Shown here in pieces: positions 8,801 through 15,970 of a stretch of 64,000 nt of DNA (its first letter is position 1; each line of letters starts with the position of its first letter). The position numbers and the translations under genes were made by a program. Under the pieces are notes generated by a model. That model was given only the letters and a program-made list of their open reading frames with translations. It made no database searches and had not been told where the DNA came from. Source of the stretch: Filimonas zeae. Its GTDB lineage: Bacteria; Bacteroidota; Bacteroidia; Chitinophagales; Chitinophagaceae. Where the stretch lies: NCBI RefSeq assembly GCF_014641615.1, contig NZ_BMIB01000003.1, positions 1,302,001 through 1,366,000 on the forward strand, written 5' to 3'.

Positions 8801-11757
8801 AGGTTCAGCGGAACTGCAGTGGGCGTGTTTAAAAGGCTGTTACCAAAATCAAGTCTGGTAATACCTGCCGGTATATGATTTACCACAAAAACGTAATAGT
8901 TACCATTGGCTTCAACAACATCTGTAAATACCGGTTGAACCAGGCGGTTTCCTATATTACCCAGGTTAACAGCAGCAGGCTGGCTGTTAACATCTGCCGA
9001 ATTAAAATTCCAGTAATATTTTGTAGCATTTACAGATAGATCGGTTACATTAACAGGTGTATTCACACAAACTGTATCGGGCGCAGCAAACGCAGCACTT
9101 GCAGGTGGTGTACAATCTTTTACCACAACACTTTTACAAAAGGCAGTTTGCGTAAACAATCCCTCATCCACTACCAGGTTAATGTTATAAGTACCGGGGG
9201 TTGTATAGGTATATGCAGGCGGGGTATCCAAAGTAGATACCTGCGATGGTAATGCATCGGAACTGAAGAATCTTACCCGCGAAATGGTATGGTTACGGGC
9301 ATTGGTAATGAACGAATACAGCTCGCCTCCTACCCGGAAAAACCGGGAAAGCGAATGAGGAAAAGAAAGATTACCCGTATTGCCGTAAGATTTAACCACC
9401 GGAGTGCCTGTAATATCATTACCAAAATCCAGCTGGTACAAGGCATTTTTATCACCATCAATAATAAATCCCGTAATACCATCGCAGTAAGGCATAATGT
9501 GTACATCCCGCAGGTGCGTTAATGGCATATTGGTTTTCAGCTCTACTCCGGTAGGGGTGTTCAGTAATGAGTTACCAAAATCAAGCCGTACTAACCCGCC
9601 ATCATTATTATCCTCCGTTACAAATGCGTGCCAGTTGCCATTGGTTTTAATACAGCAAATACCCACAGGGTCTGACAGCACACCATTTGCCGAACCCAGG
9701 TTTACACCAGTGGGGGTATTATCAAAACTTTCGGTAAAATTGATGCGCGTAATAGAGTTCCCATCCTTATTCACCGTTAAACCATACCACGCAGCACCAT
9801 CTTTAAACATATACAAATCGTGCGGAAACAGCATAGCACCTACGTTACGCAGGTTGGTAACTGTTGGGTTGGTATTGGTAACACTGGCACCGAATTCAAT
9901 TTTAAGCAGATAGGCCTCCCCGCTTATATCCGGGTTGCCACCTACTACAAACGCATACCATTTGTTTTCATTAAACACCACCTGAATACCTTCCGCATTT
10001 TTGTAGCTGGAAGGAACACTAACCGGTACAGCCGTTGGGGTGTTTAAAAGGCTGTTTCCAAAATCAAGCCTTATCAGTTGAAAATTGTTATGATTTACTA
10101 CAAATACATGGTAATTGCCATTGGCCTCCACTATATCTCCAAACACCGGTACATTCAGCATTCCCCCTATGTTCCCCATGTTTACCGCCTCCGGCTGCCT
10201 GTTTACGTTGGCGGTGTTAAAATTCCAGTAATAGCGGCTGGCGTTTTCAGACAGGTTGTTTACCGCTACAGGCGTATTAACACAAACCGTGTCCGGTGCC
10301 GTAAAAGCAGCTGTTACCACCGGATTTGCCACCGGGCAGGAATCTTTTGAAATGGTACAGCGCGTATTTGTTTGCGCTATAGATGCCCTTCCAAACAACG
10401 CTCCGTTCCAGGCAGTGTTACCCTGCTTGTTCAGCAGGTTATCAAAGGTATAATAGCCCAGTAAACCAGTTTGCGTTGCAGCATTGGGCAGACTGGTGTT
10501 CATGTATTGCTTAATCTGATCCTGCGTTCTGGCCACATTCCATATACGTACTTCATTAATATACCCTACAAAATCTTCCCGTGGTACTTTGGGGTACGCG
10601 GGTATTTCCCCTATGGTAGTAATCCAGTCATTGGTTACAATATTACCGGTACAAGGCACCTCATTCATTAAAAAACCATTCCGGTAAAACTTCAGTTTTT
10701 GCCCATCATACACCATAGCCACATGATAGGTTTTATTCAGTTGAATATCGCAGGCGGGAGGTGTTGCTACAAAGCCGTTGCTGGTAGTTAATTCAGCGTG
10801 ATTGGGCCTTAGCAGGTAGTTACAATCTGTAACACCGGTATGTTTTGCCACAATATTACCCGCATACTGGTGGGTACCGGTATAAGGCTCTGTGCGGTTA
10901 ATCAATGCCTCTACCGTAAGCTGCGTTCCGCTTACATCCAGATCACCCACCCGCACACCTGAGGAACCTTCCGGATTATAAAGCCAGCTGTTACAGGCTA
11001 TCGGTTGTACACACGGCGTACCTTGTGTATAGAGGGCGGCCACTTCTTCCTTATTCAAAGCCCGGTTATAAATTCTTACCTCATCCAGCTTACCCTTATA
11101 ATAATCCCCGTTAGCTTCCCCCTTTCTGCCAAAAACGATGGAAGAAACACCGTCCTGCAGAATTTTGCGGGCCTGGCTCAGATCTTCACTTTCCTGCTTT
11201 CCGTTTATATACAGTTTCCACCTGCCATTATCGTAGGTAGAGGTTACCAGGTACCAGCAGGTTTCGCCTGCAGTAAGTGAAGTAGTGCTTTTGACGGGCA
11301 GATTATCATGATATCCGGAATGCACCTGATCAAAATCGGACAGGTAAATGCCGTAATTCCATTGTGAGTTATGGAAATTAGCGGCGTATGGGCTTTTTAC
11401 AATCATAGCCCGCGGCCCCGAACCGGCTTCATGCTGTATCCATACAGACAACGAATAGGCATCTGTTGGCTTAAAATTGTACAGCTGTGAAAACGGCAGT
11501 TGTATATAACTGGTAGAGCCATTAAAGCGGTAGGCACCATTGGCATTACCAAAGCGGTCGGTAGTTAATTGCGCCCCGCTTACGGTACCGTGAATATTAT
11601 TACCACTGGCATCGTTAGCATTGCCGTTAAACGGATAATATCCTATAAGACCATTTTGCAGTTCTACAGTTTGGGCAACAGCGGCGGCCGAAAAAATAAA
11701 AAGACAAACCAGCAATGAAACGCACCTCAGACGGTGCCACAGGTAAGATAACAGCAT
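5821..11757 (-). CDS. Giant secreted LamG/PKD/Ig-like protein with type B T9SS C-terminal domain
   Basis: A 1978-residue secreted protein. A signal peptide (about 1-28, ending AVAQ) precedes two LamG/concanavalin-like domains (about 31-250 and 255-470; each has the EVRIYNRAL or EVRIWNVART signature). Two tandem copies of a roughly 400-residue unit follow (about 483-882 and 887-1286). Each begins like a PKD domain (APDTVCVNTPV... YYWNFN), runs through six short propeller-like repeats (LDFGNSLLNTPT and variants), and closes as a PKD domain (TYTTPGTYNINLVV). Then come about eight Ig-like/adhesin repeats marked by (D)TAVC- or DTAIC-like starts (about 1290-1880). The last 95 residues, FTPNGDGKND... 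YNRWGE... WDGRYKG, are the gliding-motility-associated C-terminal domain, which directs secretion by the type IX system. It is probably a surface adhesin or glycan-binding protein; no catalytic domain is visible. Confidence 0.9.
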   Translation of the reverse strand: MLLSYLWHRLRCVSLLVCLFIFSAAAVAQTVELQNGLIGYYPFNGNANDASGNNIHGTVSGAQLTTDRFGNANGAYRFNGSTSYIQLPFSQLYNFKPTDAYSLSVWIQHEAGSGPRAMIVKSPYAANFHNSQWNYGIYLSDFDQVHSGYHDNLPVKSTTSLTAGETCWYLVTSTYDNGRWKLYINGKQESEDLSQARKILQDGVSSIVFGRKGEANGDYYKGKLDEVRIYNRALNKEEVAALYTQGTPCVQPIACNSWLYNPEGSSGVRVGDLDVSGTQLTVEALINRTEPYTGTHQYAGNIVAKHTGVTDCNYLLRPNHAELTTSNGFVATPPACDIQLNKTYHVAMVYDGQKLKFYRNGFLMNEVPCTGNIVTNDWITTIGEIPAYPKVPREDFVGYINEVRIWNVARTQDQIKQYMNTSLPNAATQTGLLGYYTFDNLLNKQGNTAWNGALFGRASIAQTNTRCTISKDSCPVANPVVTAAFTAPDTVCVNTPVAVNNLSENASRYYWNFNTANVNRQPEAVNMGNIGGMLNVPVFGDIVEANGNYHVFVVNHNNFQLIRLDFGNSLLNTPTAVPVSVPSSYKNAEGIQVVFNENKWYAFVVGGNPDISGEAYLLKIEFGASVTNTNPTVTNLRNVGAMLFPHDLYMFKDGAAWYGLTVNKDGNSITRINFTESFDNTPTGVNLGSANGVLSDPVGICCIKTNGNWHAFVTEDNNDGGLVRLDFGNSLLNTPTGVELKTNMPLTHLRDVHIMPYCDGITGFIIDGDKNALYQLDFGNDITGTPVVKSYGNTGNLSFPHSLSRFFRVGGELYSFITNARNHTISRVRFFSSDALPSQVSTLDTPPAYTYTTPGTYNINLVVDEGLFTQTAFCKSVVVKDCTPPASAAFAAPDTVCVNTPVNVTDLSVNATKYYWNFNSADVNSQPAAVNLGNIGNRLVQPVFTDVVEANGNYYVFVVNHIPAGITRLDFGNSLLNTPTAVPLNLNGNLPTSAEGIQVVYNENKWYAFVVGGNLVNAPSYLVKMEFGADVTNTAPVVTNLGNVGEMGFPLDLYMFKDGDNWYGLTVNITNKTLVRLNFTSSFNNIPTGVNLGTISGLLSEPTGIFPIKVKDQWHVFAANSTTTQSVVRLDFGSSLLNVPTGTVLTSDIPLSNIRDLYILASCDGFTGFAIDGTSNQLLKLDFGSSITSMPAVTSYGNTGNLSFPHSLSKMFRVGGDLYSFIPNVTNNTITRVRFSSSTVVSGSVSTLAAPPAVTYTTPGKYNINLVINEGLSNQTAFCKSVIVIGRYAQVPVVDTVVCTDSVVLKTRFTTPVTWNNGALADSMIIKADGTYWVHTDNYGCMARDSFIYAFRGLQAVLLGNDTTLCAGQQLLKSFTLSGVSYEWQDGSTANTYTMEREGRYKLTVKNTWCSVQDSMQLTVIPVPEVKLMNDTAICEKDVFTMIPLQLVYADSIRWTPEEGLSNTVTANPLTLPLVTTQYKLTAYNKQCSYADSVLVTVNALPALQLNNDTAVCAGRPVPLQASGADVYEWEPAEGITNTTLAGQQVTPAADVRYYIKGTNTHGCFVKDSVLVQVVPMPQVKLMNDTAYCRRSSLMVRAENMQYTDSVRWVPATGLSAANVATPFASPDVTTSYTVSVYNRFCKAEDAITLTIKEIPEVLVSADTAICQGDSLRLAVTGGAVAYQWRGGADIREATSATPLVQPLTGTRYYVTATGVNACTADDSVWVEVNPPAVLALFPEKTAVCNGDSLTLHVSGNAAHRWLVPGQEANTATAITFLPTLPGGYAVEMHDAGCNRTDTLYSLVTLNDKPLLAVSRSNDIDCIYGESKLTVTGGSTYQWYPTATLSAPYSYNPVARTDTSTWYHVFATGFNGCISEDSVLVRVLKNNFNAYPIATGFTPNGDGKNDCFRINKWGLIKSMQMVIYNRWGERVFVTSNPDDCWDGRYKGEAQPPGTFVYTIKATTLCGTVTRNGTVVLVR

Positions 11758-11829
11758 GTACAGGTTCAGGGATTTTCCTCAAAATAAGGGAAAAAAACAA
11801 TAGAAAACATGCTGTAATCCATTCCGCGC

Positions 11830-12600
11830 TTACACCGCCAGTTTTTTGCTCTCTTCCATCTGCCGCAGATACTCAATATACAATTTCAGCCCTTTCCGCT
11901 TTTCTTCCGTTAAATCGTAGCTGATGTTTTCTGTGTAGTATTTATGCAGATCATACACCGGAAAAGGATTGGCCGCAATAATCTCTTCCAGGTGGGCAAA
12001 ACCAATACCGTTGGCCTTGTTAAACTGCGCCACAAAACTTTCCGGCAGCGGCTTGTTGGCTATCCAGGCGGCAAACACAAAAGGCAGGCCCGTCATTTTG
12101 CGCCATTCTGTGGCCAGATCATATATATAAGGAGATACCAGTCTTTGTTCCAGCGCCCTGTCGCCTATTACCACGCCGGCAGTTGTGCCTGTTATTTTGC
12201 TGCGGTAATCTTCGCCGGTGGTTTCTACTATGCGGGGCTGTATTTTCCAGTGGTGTTTCAGTAACACCTTACACAGGTTTACCGAGGTACGGCTTTGGTA
12301 ATCGAGTAATACGGTTTCAATCTGCTCCACCGGCACTTCGCTGAACAAACAAACCGAAGCCACATCGCCGGTAGCGCCTATGCAATAATCAGAAATAATA
12401 TGCCAGTCTTTCATTTTGGGTATCACCGCCACAGGTACCAGCCCCACATCAATGCTGCCCTCTATCAGCATTCCTCCTATTTTGGCCGGATATTCCTCAA
12501 TCAGCTCCATTTGCTGCATCAACTCCTCTGACCGCTGTAATCCGTACAAAAGGGGTCTTGCATTCAAATAGCTCACACTCCCTACTTTAATCTTCTCCAA
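11830..12600 (-). CDS. mqnA: Chorismate dehydratase MqnA (futalosine menaquinone pathway)
   Basis: A 256-residue protein with the MqnA/MqnD periplasmic-binding-like fold. The hallmark VGSVSYLNARPLLYGL is at residues 7-22, and residues around GSIDVGLVPVAVIPK (about 49-63) form the substrate pocket region. MqnA dehydrates chorismate to 3-(1-carboxyvinyl)oxybenzoate, the first step of the futalosine route to menaquinone. The start is a TTG at 12600; there is no in-frame ATG between it and the upstream promoter, and the motif spacing fits. A strong promoter (TTTG-N20-TAATTTTG) sits directly upstream and overlaps the divergent purB promoter. No other mqn genes lie in the window. Confidence 0.9.
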   Translation of the reverse strand: MEKIKVGSVSYLNARPLLYGLQRSEELMQQMELIEEYPAKIGGMLIEGSIDVGLVPVAVIPKMKDWHIISDYCIGATGDVASVCLFSEVPVEQIETVLLDYQSRTSVNLCKVLLKHHWKIQPRIVETTGEDYRSKITGTTAGVVIGDRALEQRLVSPYIYDLATEWRKMTGLPFVFAAWIANKPLPESFVAQFNKANGIGFAHLEEIIAANPFPVYDLHKYYTENISYDLTEEKRKGLKLYIEYLRQMEESKKLAV

Positions 12601-12606
12601 ATCTGT

Positions 12607-12614
12607 TACTTTTG
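12607..12614 (+). promoter_or_regulatory. Candidate -7 element of purB
   Basis: TACTTTTG fits the TAnnTTTG -7 consensus and lies 42 bases ahead of the purB ATG. The upstream -33 match is weak: only a TTTA at 12586-12589, at 17 bases spacing, inside mqnA. It is the mirror image of the mqnA -7 box, two bases away. Confidence 0.45.
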
Positions 12615-12616
12615 CG

Positions 12617-12648
12617 CAAAATTAACCGGACCGAAAAGAAAACTCAAA
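12617..12648 (-). promoter_or_regulatory. Bacteroidota-type promoter of mqnA
   Basis: On the minus strand a TTTG (rc of 12645-12648) is followed after exactly 20 bases by TAATTTTG (rc of 12617-12624). This matches the Bacteroidota vegetative consensus TTTG-N19/20-TAnnTTTG in both boxes. The mqnA TTG start lies 16 bases downstream of the -7 box. It is the best promoter match found in the window. Confidence 0.65.
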
Positions 12649-12656
12649 TTAATCAC

Positions 12657-14003
12657 ATGGAGTTGAACAATCTTACAGCCATTTCCCCTGTTGACGGGCG
12701 CTATCGCAGACAGGTAGCCTTTCTGGATGCCTATTTTTCTGAATTTGCGTTAATCAAATACCGGGTAATTACTGAAATAGAGTACTTTCTTTTTCTGGCG
12801 GATAAGCGCTTTTTTAAACTGAACGCCAAAGCAAAACAGCAGTTACGCGATGTGGCGGCCAACTTCAGCCTGGAAAACGCGCAACGGATTAAAGACATTG
12901 AAGCCGTTACCAACCACGATGTTAAAGCCGTGGAATACTTTCTGAAAGAACAACTGGAAACAGCCGGCGTAAACGACGCTACAGAGTGGATTCACTTCGG
13001 CCTTACCTCACAGGATATTAATAATACCTCCATACCCCTCAGCTGGAAAAATTGCATGGAGCAGGAATACCTGCCTGCCATTGTAAACCTGCGCCAGAGC
13101 CTGCAGCAACTGGCGGTGGAATGGAAAAACGTTCCCATGCTGGCGCGCACGCACGGTCAGCCTGCTTCTCCTACCCGCCTGGGTAAAGAGGTGATGGTAT
13201 TTGTAGAGCGCCTGAACAACCAGGTAGAACTATTCTCTTACATACCTTACGCAGCCAAATTTGGCGGCGCTACCGGTAACTTTAACGCCCACCATATTGC
13301 CTTTCCTAAAAAGGACTGGGTAGCCCTGGGTAATGAATTTGTTGACAATATACTGGGCCTGCAACGTATGCAGTTTACCACCCAGATTGAACATTACGAT
13401 AATCTGGCCGCCCACCTGGACGCCATCAAGCGGATCAACAACATCCTGATTGACCTTTGCCGCGATATCTGGACGTATGTTAGCATGGATTACTTTAAGC
13501 AAAAGGTAAAAAAGGGCGAAGTAGGTTCTTCAGCCATGCCGCATAAAGTAAACCCCATTGACTTTGAAAATGCTGAAGGTAACCTGGGCATAGCCAACTC
13601 TCTGCTGGAACATTTATCCGGTAAATTGCCTATCAGCCGCCTGCAGCGTGACCTTACCGATTCTACGGTGTTACGTAACCTGGGCATGCCGGTAGCGCAC
13701 ACCATTATTGCATTAACCTCTATTACCAAAGGTTTAGGCAAACTGGTACTGAACGAAGCCAAACTGAAAGAAGATTTAGAAAATAACTGGGCAGTAGTAG
13801 CCGAAGCCATACAAACCGTATTGCGCCGCGAAAACTACCCCAAACCTTACGAAGCACTGAAAGAACTGACCAGAGGTAAGGCTTCTATTACTAAAGCAGA
13901 CATTCACACCTTTATCGGTACGCTCAAAGTAAGCGCCGAAGTGAAGAAAGAACTGAAAGCTATTACGCCGCACAACTACACAGGTGTAAGCGCAGCGTTT
14001 TAA
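12657..14003 (+). CDS. purB: Adenylosuccinate lyase
   Basis: A 448-residue enzyme of the fumarase/aspartase superfamily. It cleaves SAICAR to AICAR and adenylosuccinate to AMP, both releasing fumarate, in purine synthesis. The start at ATG 12657 gives MELNNLTAISPVDGRYRRQ, the usual N-terminus (SPVDGRY). The TARTHGQPASPT-type block (MLARTHGQPASPTRLGKE, near residue 160) carries the catalytic His, and the superfamily signature GSSAMPHKVNPIDFEN near residue 290 carries the mobile-loop Ser. The length is normal for the E. coli-like branch (456 aa). It is divergent from mqnA and convergent with prfC. A hairpin with a short T run follows at 14023-14056. Confidence 0.96.
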   Translation: MELNNLTAISPVDGRYRRQVAFLDAYFSEFALIKYRVITEIEYFLFLADKRFFKLNAKAKQQLRDVAANFSLENAQRIKDIEAVTNHDVKAVEYFLKEQLETAGVNDATEWIHFGLTSQDINNTSIPLSWKNCMEQEYLPAIVNLRQSLQQLAVEWKNVPMLARTHGQPASPTRLGKEVMVFVERLNNQVELFSYIPYAAKFGGATGNFNAHHIAFPKKDWVALGNEFVDNILGLQRMQFTTQIEHYDNLAAHLDAIKRINNILIDLCRDIWTYVSMDYFKQKVKKGEVGSSAMPHKVNPIDFENAEGNLGIANSLLEHLSGKLPISRLQRDLTDSTVLRNLGMPVAHTIIALTSITKGLGKLVLNEAKLKEDLENNWAVVAEAIQTVLRRENYPKPYEALKELTRGKASITKADIHTFIGTLKVSAEVKKELKAITPHNYTGVSAAF

Positions 14004-14022
14004 TATATCTTTTACGAAACTA

Positions 14023-14056
14023 AGATGGCTGGCCGGTAGGTCAGCCATCTGCTTTT
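14023..14056 (+). terminator. Probable purB terminator
   Basis: AGATGGCTG (14023-14031) pairs perfectly with CAGCCATCT (14042-14050) around a 10-base loop and is followed by GCTTTT. It begins 20 bases after the purB stop. The T run is short, so efficiency is uncertain. Confidence 0.55.
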
Positions 14057-14133
14057 ATACACCACTGCTAACAATTCTCCGCCCATAACAACCCGTTCCG
14101 TTTGCGGGCAGGGCTTACCGTTCACTGAAAACA

Positions 14134-14308
14134 CTTCCGCAATCCGGGAGGAAGATTGTTCTGCCACACAATACACTTCCCCGATTATTGAGGAAGAATG
14201 CTCAGCCGTAGAAATTACTTCCCCGGTTTCCCGGGAAGACTAATCAATGCCCGGGTTGACTGACCGGACATAAAAAAGACTTCCCCGGAAATGGAGGAAG
14301 TCTTTTTT
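14134..14308. repeat. Array of four CTTCC-N11-GGAAG hairpins in the purB-prfC gap
   Basis: The 334-base gap between purB and prfC holds no gene. It has four copies of CTTCC and GGAAG with GGAAG always exactly 16 bases after CTTCC: 14134/14150, 14176/14192, 14218/14234 and 14280/14296. The first three start exactly 42 bases apart, and units 1 and 2 agree at about 28 of 42 bases, so they look like degenerate tandem copies. The fourth copy, 62 bases further on, is the core of the prfC terminator. The function is unknown. Confidence 0.7.
14272..14308. terminator. Bidirectional terminator between purB and prfC
   Basis: AAAAAAGACTTCC (14272-14284) and GGAAGTCTTTTTT (14296-14308) are a perfect 13-base inverted repeat with an 11-base loop, and there is a T run on either strand. 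It sits 29 bases beyond the prfC stop and can also stop readthrough from purB. Confidence 0.85.
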
Positions 14309-14337
14309 ATGTATCAATTATATGAACCAGTTACCGG

Positions 14338-15927
14338 CTACTTGTGTATTTCGCTGGTAAAGTGGAAAGTAATCTCCGGGTTGTTCTGAATTTCTGTGTT
14401 CAGGAACCACTCGCTCTGTGCCAGGTATACTGGATTGCCGTCTTTGTCATCTGCGGCGTTTACCTGCTTAAACCGGAGAAAATCGTCCAGCTTTTTCTGG
14501 TCGGTACTGGTTAACCAGCAGGCTTTGTAGAATGGCATGGGGCGGAATTCACACGCCGCGCCGTATTCCTGTAACAAACGGTACTGAATAACTTCAAACT
14601 GCAGTTCACCCACACAACCAATAATCTTTTTATTACCACCAAACTGGGTGAACAGCTGGGCAACACCTTCGTCCGTAAGCTGACTGATACCTTTTTCCAG
14701 CTGCTTGGTTTTCATCGGGTCTTTATTCACCAGCTCCTTAAATATCTCTGGAGAGAAAGAAGGAATACCGGTAAAGTAAAAGTCTTCCCCTTCGGTAAGC
14801 GTATCACCAATTTTAAAGTTACCCGTGTCAAACAAACCAATCACATCTCCCGGAAAAGCGTCGTCAATAACATCTTTACTGCGGGCCAGGAAGGAATAAG
14901 GGTTGCTAAAACGCATATCCTTATCCAGCCTTACGTGGTGGTAATATTTGTTACGCTCAAAACGGCCGGTACATACGCGTAAAAACGCAATGCGGTCGCG
15001 GTGTTTGGGATCTAAGTTGGCGTGTATTTTAAAAATGAACCCGCTGAATTTGTCTTCGCCCACTTCCACCATACGTTTGGTGGTGTCGCGGCTGCGGGGT
15101 ACCGGAGCAATCTGAATAAACGTATCCAGCATTTCCTTTACACCAAAGTTGTTGATGGCGCTACCAAAAAATACCGGGGCAATTTTGCCCGAAAGGTAAT
15201 CGGCTACCTTCAGGCTACCGTATACACCATCAATAAGCTCCACATCTTCGCGCAATTGGGCAGCATCTTTATCGCCTACTTTTTCATCCAGAATGCTGTT
15301 GCTCAGGTCTTCAATTACCACATTGTCCTCATCGTCTTCTGCCTTGGTATTGGCGGTAAACAGTTGCAGACTTTTATTGTACAAGTTATAAACGCCTTTA
15401 AAATCTTTACCGCTGTTGATAGGCCAGGTCATGGGGTGGAGCGAAATGTGCAACTCATTCTCTATCTCTTCCAGCAGGTCAAAGCGGTTTTTACCGTCAC
15501 GGTCCATTTTGTTAATAAACACAATTACCGGCGTATCCCGCATACGGCACACCTCCATCAAACGGCGGGTCTGGTCTTCCACCCCGTTTACGCTGTCCAC
15601 CACCAGTACAACGCTGTCCACAGCGGTAAGCGTACGGTAGGTATCTTCCGCAAAGTCTTTGTGTCCCGGGGTATCCAGCAGGTTAATTAAAGTATCCTTA
15701 TATTCAAAGGTCATCACCGAAGTTGCTACCGAAATACCTCTCTGCCTTTCAATTTCCATGAAATCGGAAGTAGCATGCTTCTTAATCTTATTACTTTTTA
15801 CCGCACCCGCAGTTTGAATGGCGCCACCAAACAACAGAAACTTTTCTGTCAGTGTGGTTTTACCGGCATCCGGGTGAGAAATAATAGCGAACGTTTTGCG
15901 ACGGTTAATTTCCTTTTCGTATTTCAT
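14338..15927 (-). CDS. prfC: Peptide chain release factor 3
   Basis: A 529-residue translational GTPase that recycles RF1/RF2 from the ribosome. The G1 motif SHPDAGKTTLTEKFLLFGG (near residue 17), the switch region RQRGISVATSVMTFEYKD, G3 DTPGHKDFAEDTYR (about 88) and G4 NKMDRDGKNRFDLL (about 140) are all intact. The serine-histidine start of G1 and the following GGAIQTAGAVK segment separate RF3 from EF-G. The length equals the E. coli protein (529). A -7 box TAACTTTG lies 11 bases upstream of the ATG with a GTTG at -33 spacing. The gene is monocistronic, followed by a strong terminator. Confidence 0.96.
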   Translation of the reverse strand: MKYEKEINRRKTFAIISHPDAGKTTLTEKFLLFGGAIQTAGAVKSNKIKKHATSDFMEIERQRGISVATSVMTFEYKDTLINLLDTPGHKDFAEDTYRTLTAVDSVVLVVDSVNGVEDQTRRLMEVCRMRDTPVIVFINKMDRDGKNRFDLLEEIENELHISLHPMTWPINSGKDFKGVYNLYNKSLQLFTANTKAEDDEDNVVIEDLSNSILDEKVGDKDAAQLREDVELIDGVYGSLKVADYLSGKIAPVFFGSAINNFGVKEMLDTFIQIAPVPRSRDTTKRMVEVGEDKFSGFIFKIHANLDPKHRDRIAFLRVCTGRFERNKYYHHVRLDKDMRFSNPYSFLARSKDVIDDAFPGDVIGLFDTGNFKIGDTLTEGEDFYFTGIPSFSPEIFKELVNKDPMKTKQLEKGISQLTDEGVAQLFTQFGGNKKIIGCVGELQFEVIQYRLLQEYGAACEFRPMPFYKACWLTSTDQKKLDDFLRFKQVNAADDKDGNPVYLAQSEWFLNTEIQNNPEITFHFTSEIHK

Positions 15928-15938
15928 AATTGAGGCCG

Positions 15939-15970
15939 CAAAGTTACAATATTACTTCATCCACCACAAC
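15939..15970 (-). promoter_or_regulatory. Candidate prfC promoter
   Basis: The minus strand reads TAACTTTG (rc of 15939-15946), a match to TAnnTTTG, with GTTG (rc of 15967-15970) 20 bases upstream as a near match to the -33 TTTG. The -7 box is followed by CGGCC and then the ATG 11 bases away, which predicts a very short 5' leader. Confidence 0.5.

Noticed and set aside
14134..14308. Regularly spaced repeats considered as a CRISPR array
   Set aside because: Repeats are short, imperfect, palindromic and fused to a terminator; spacers are not unique fixed-length sequences and no cas gene is in the window.
15022..15690. Open frame of 222 codons on the plus strand
   Set aside because: Antisense to prfC, which has intact GTPase motifs through the whole interval.
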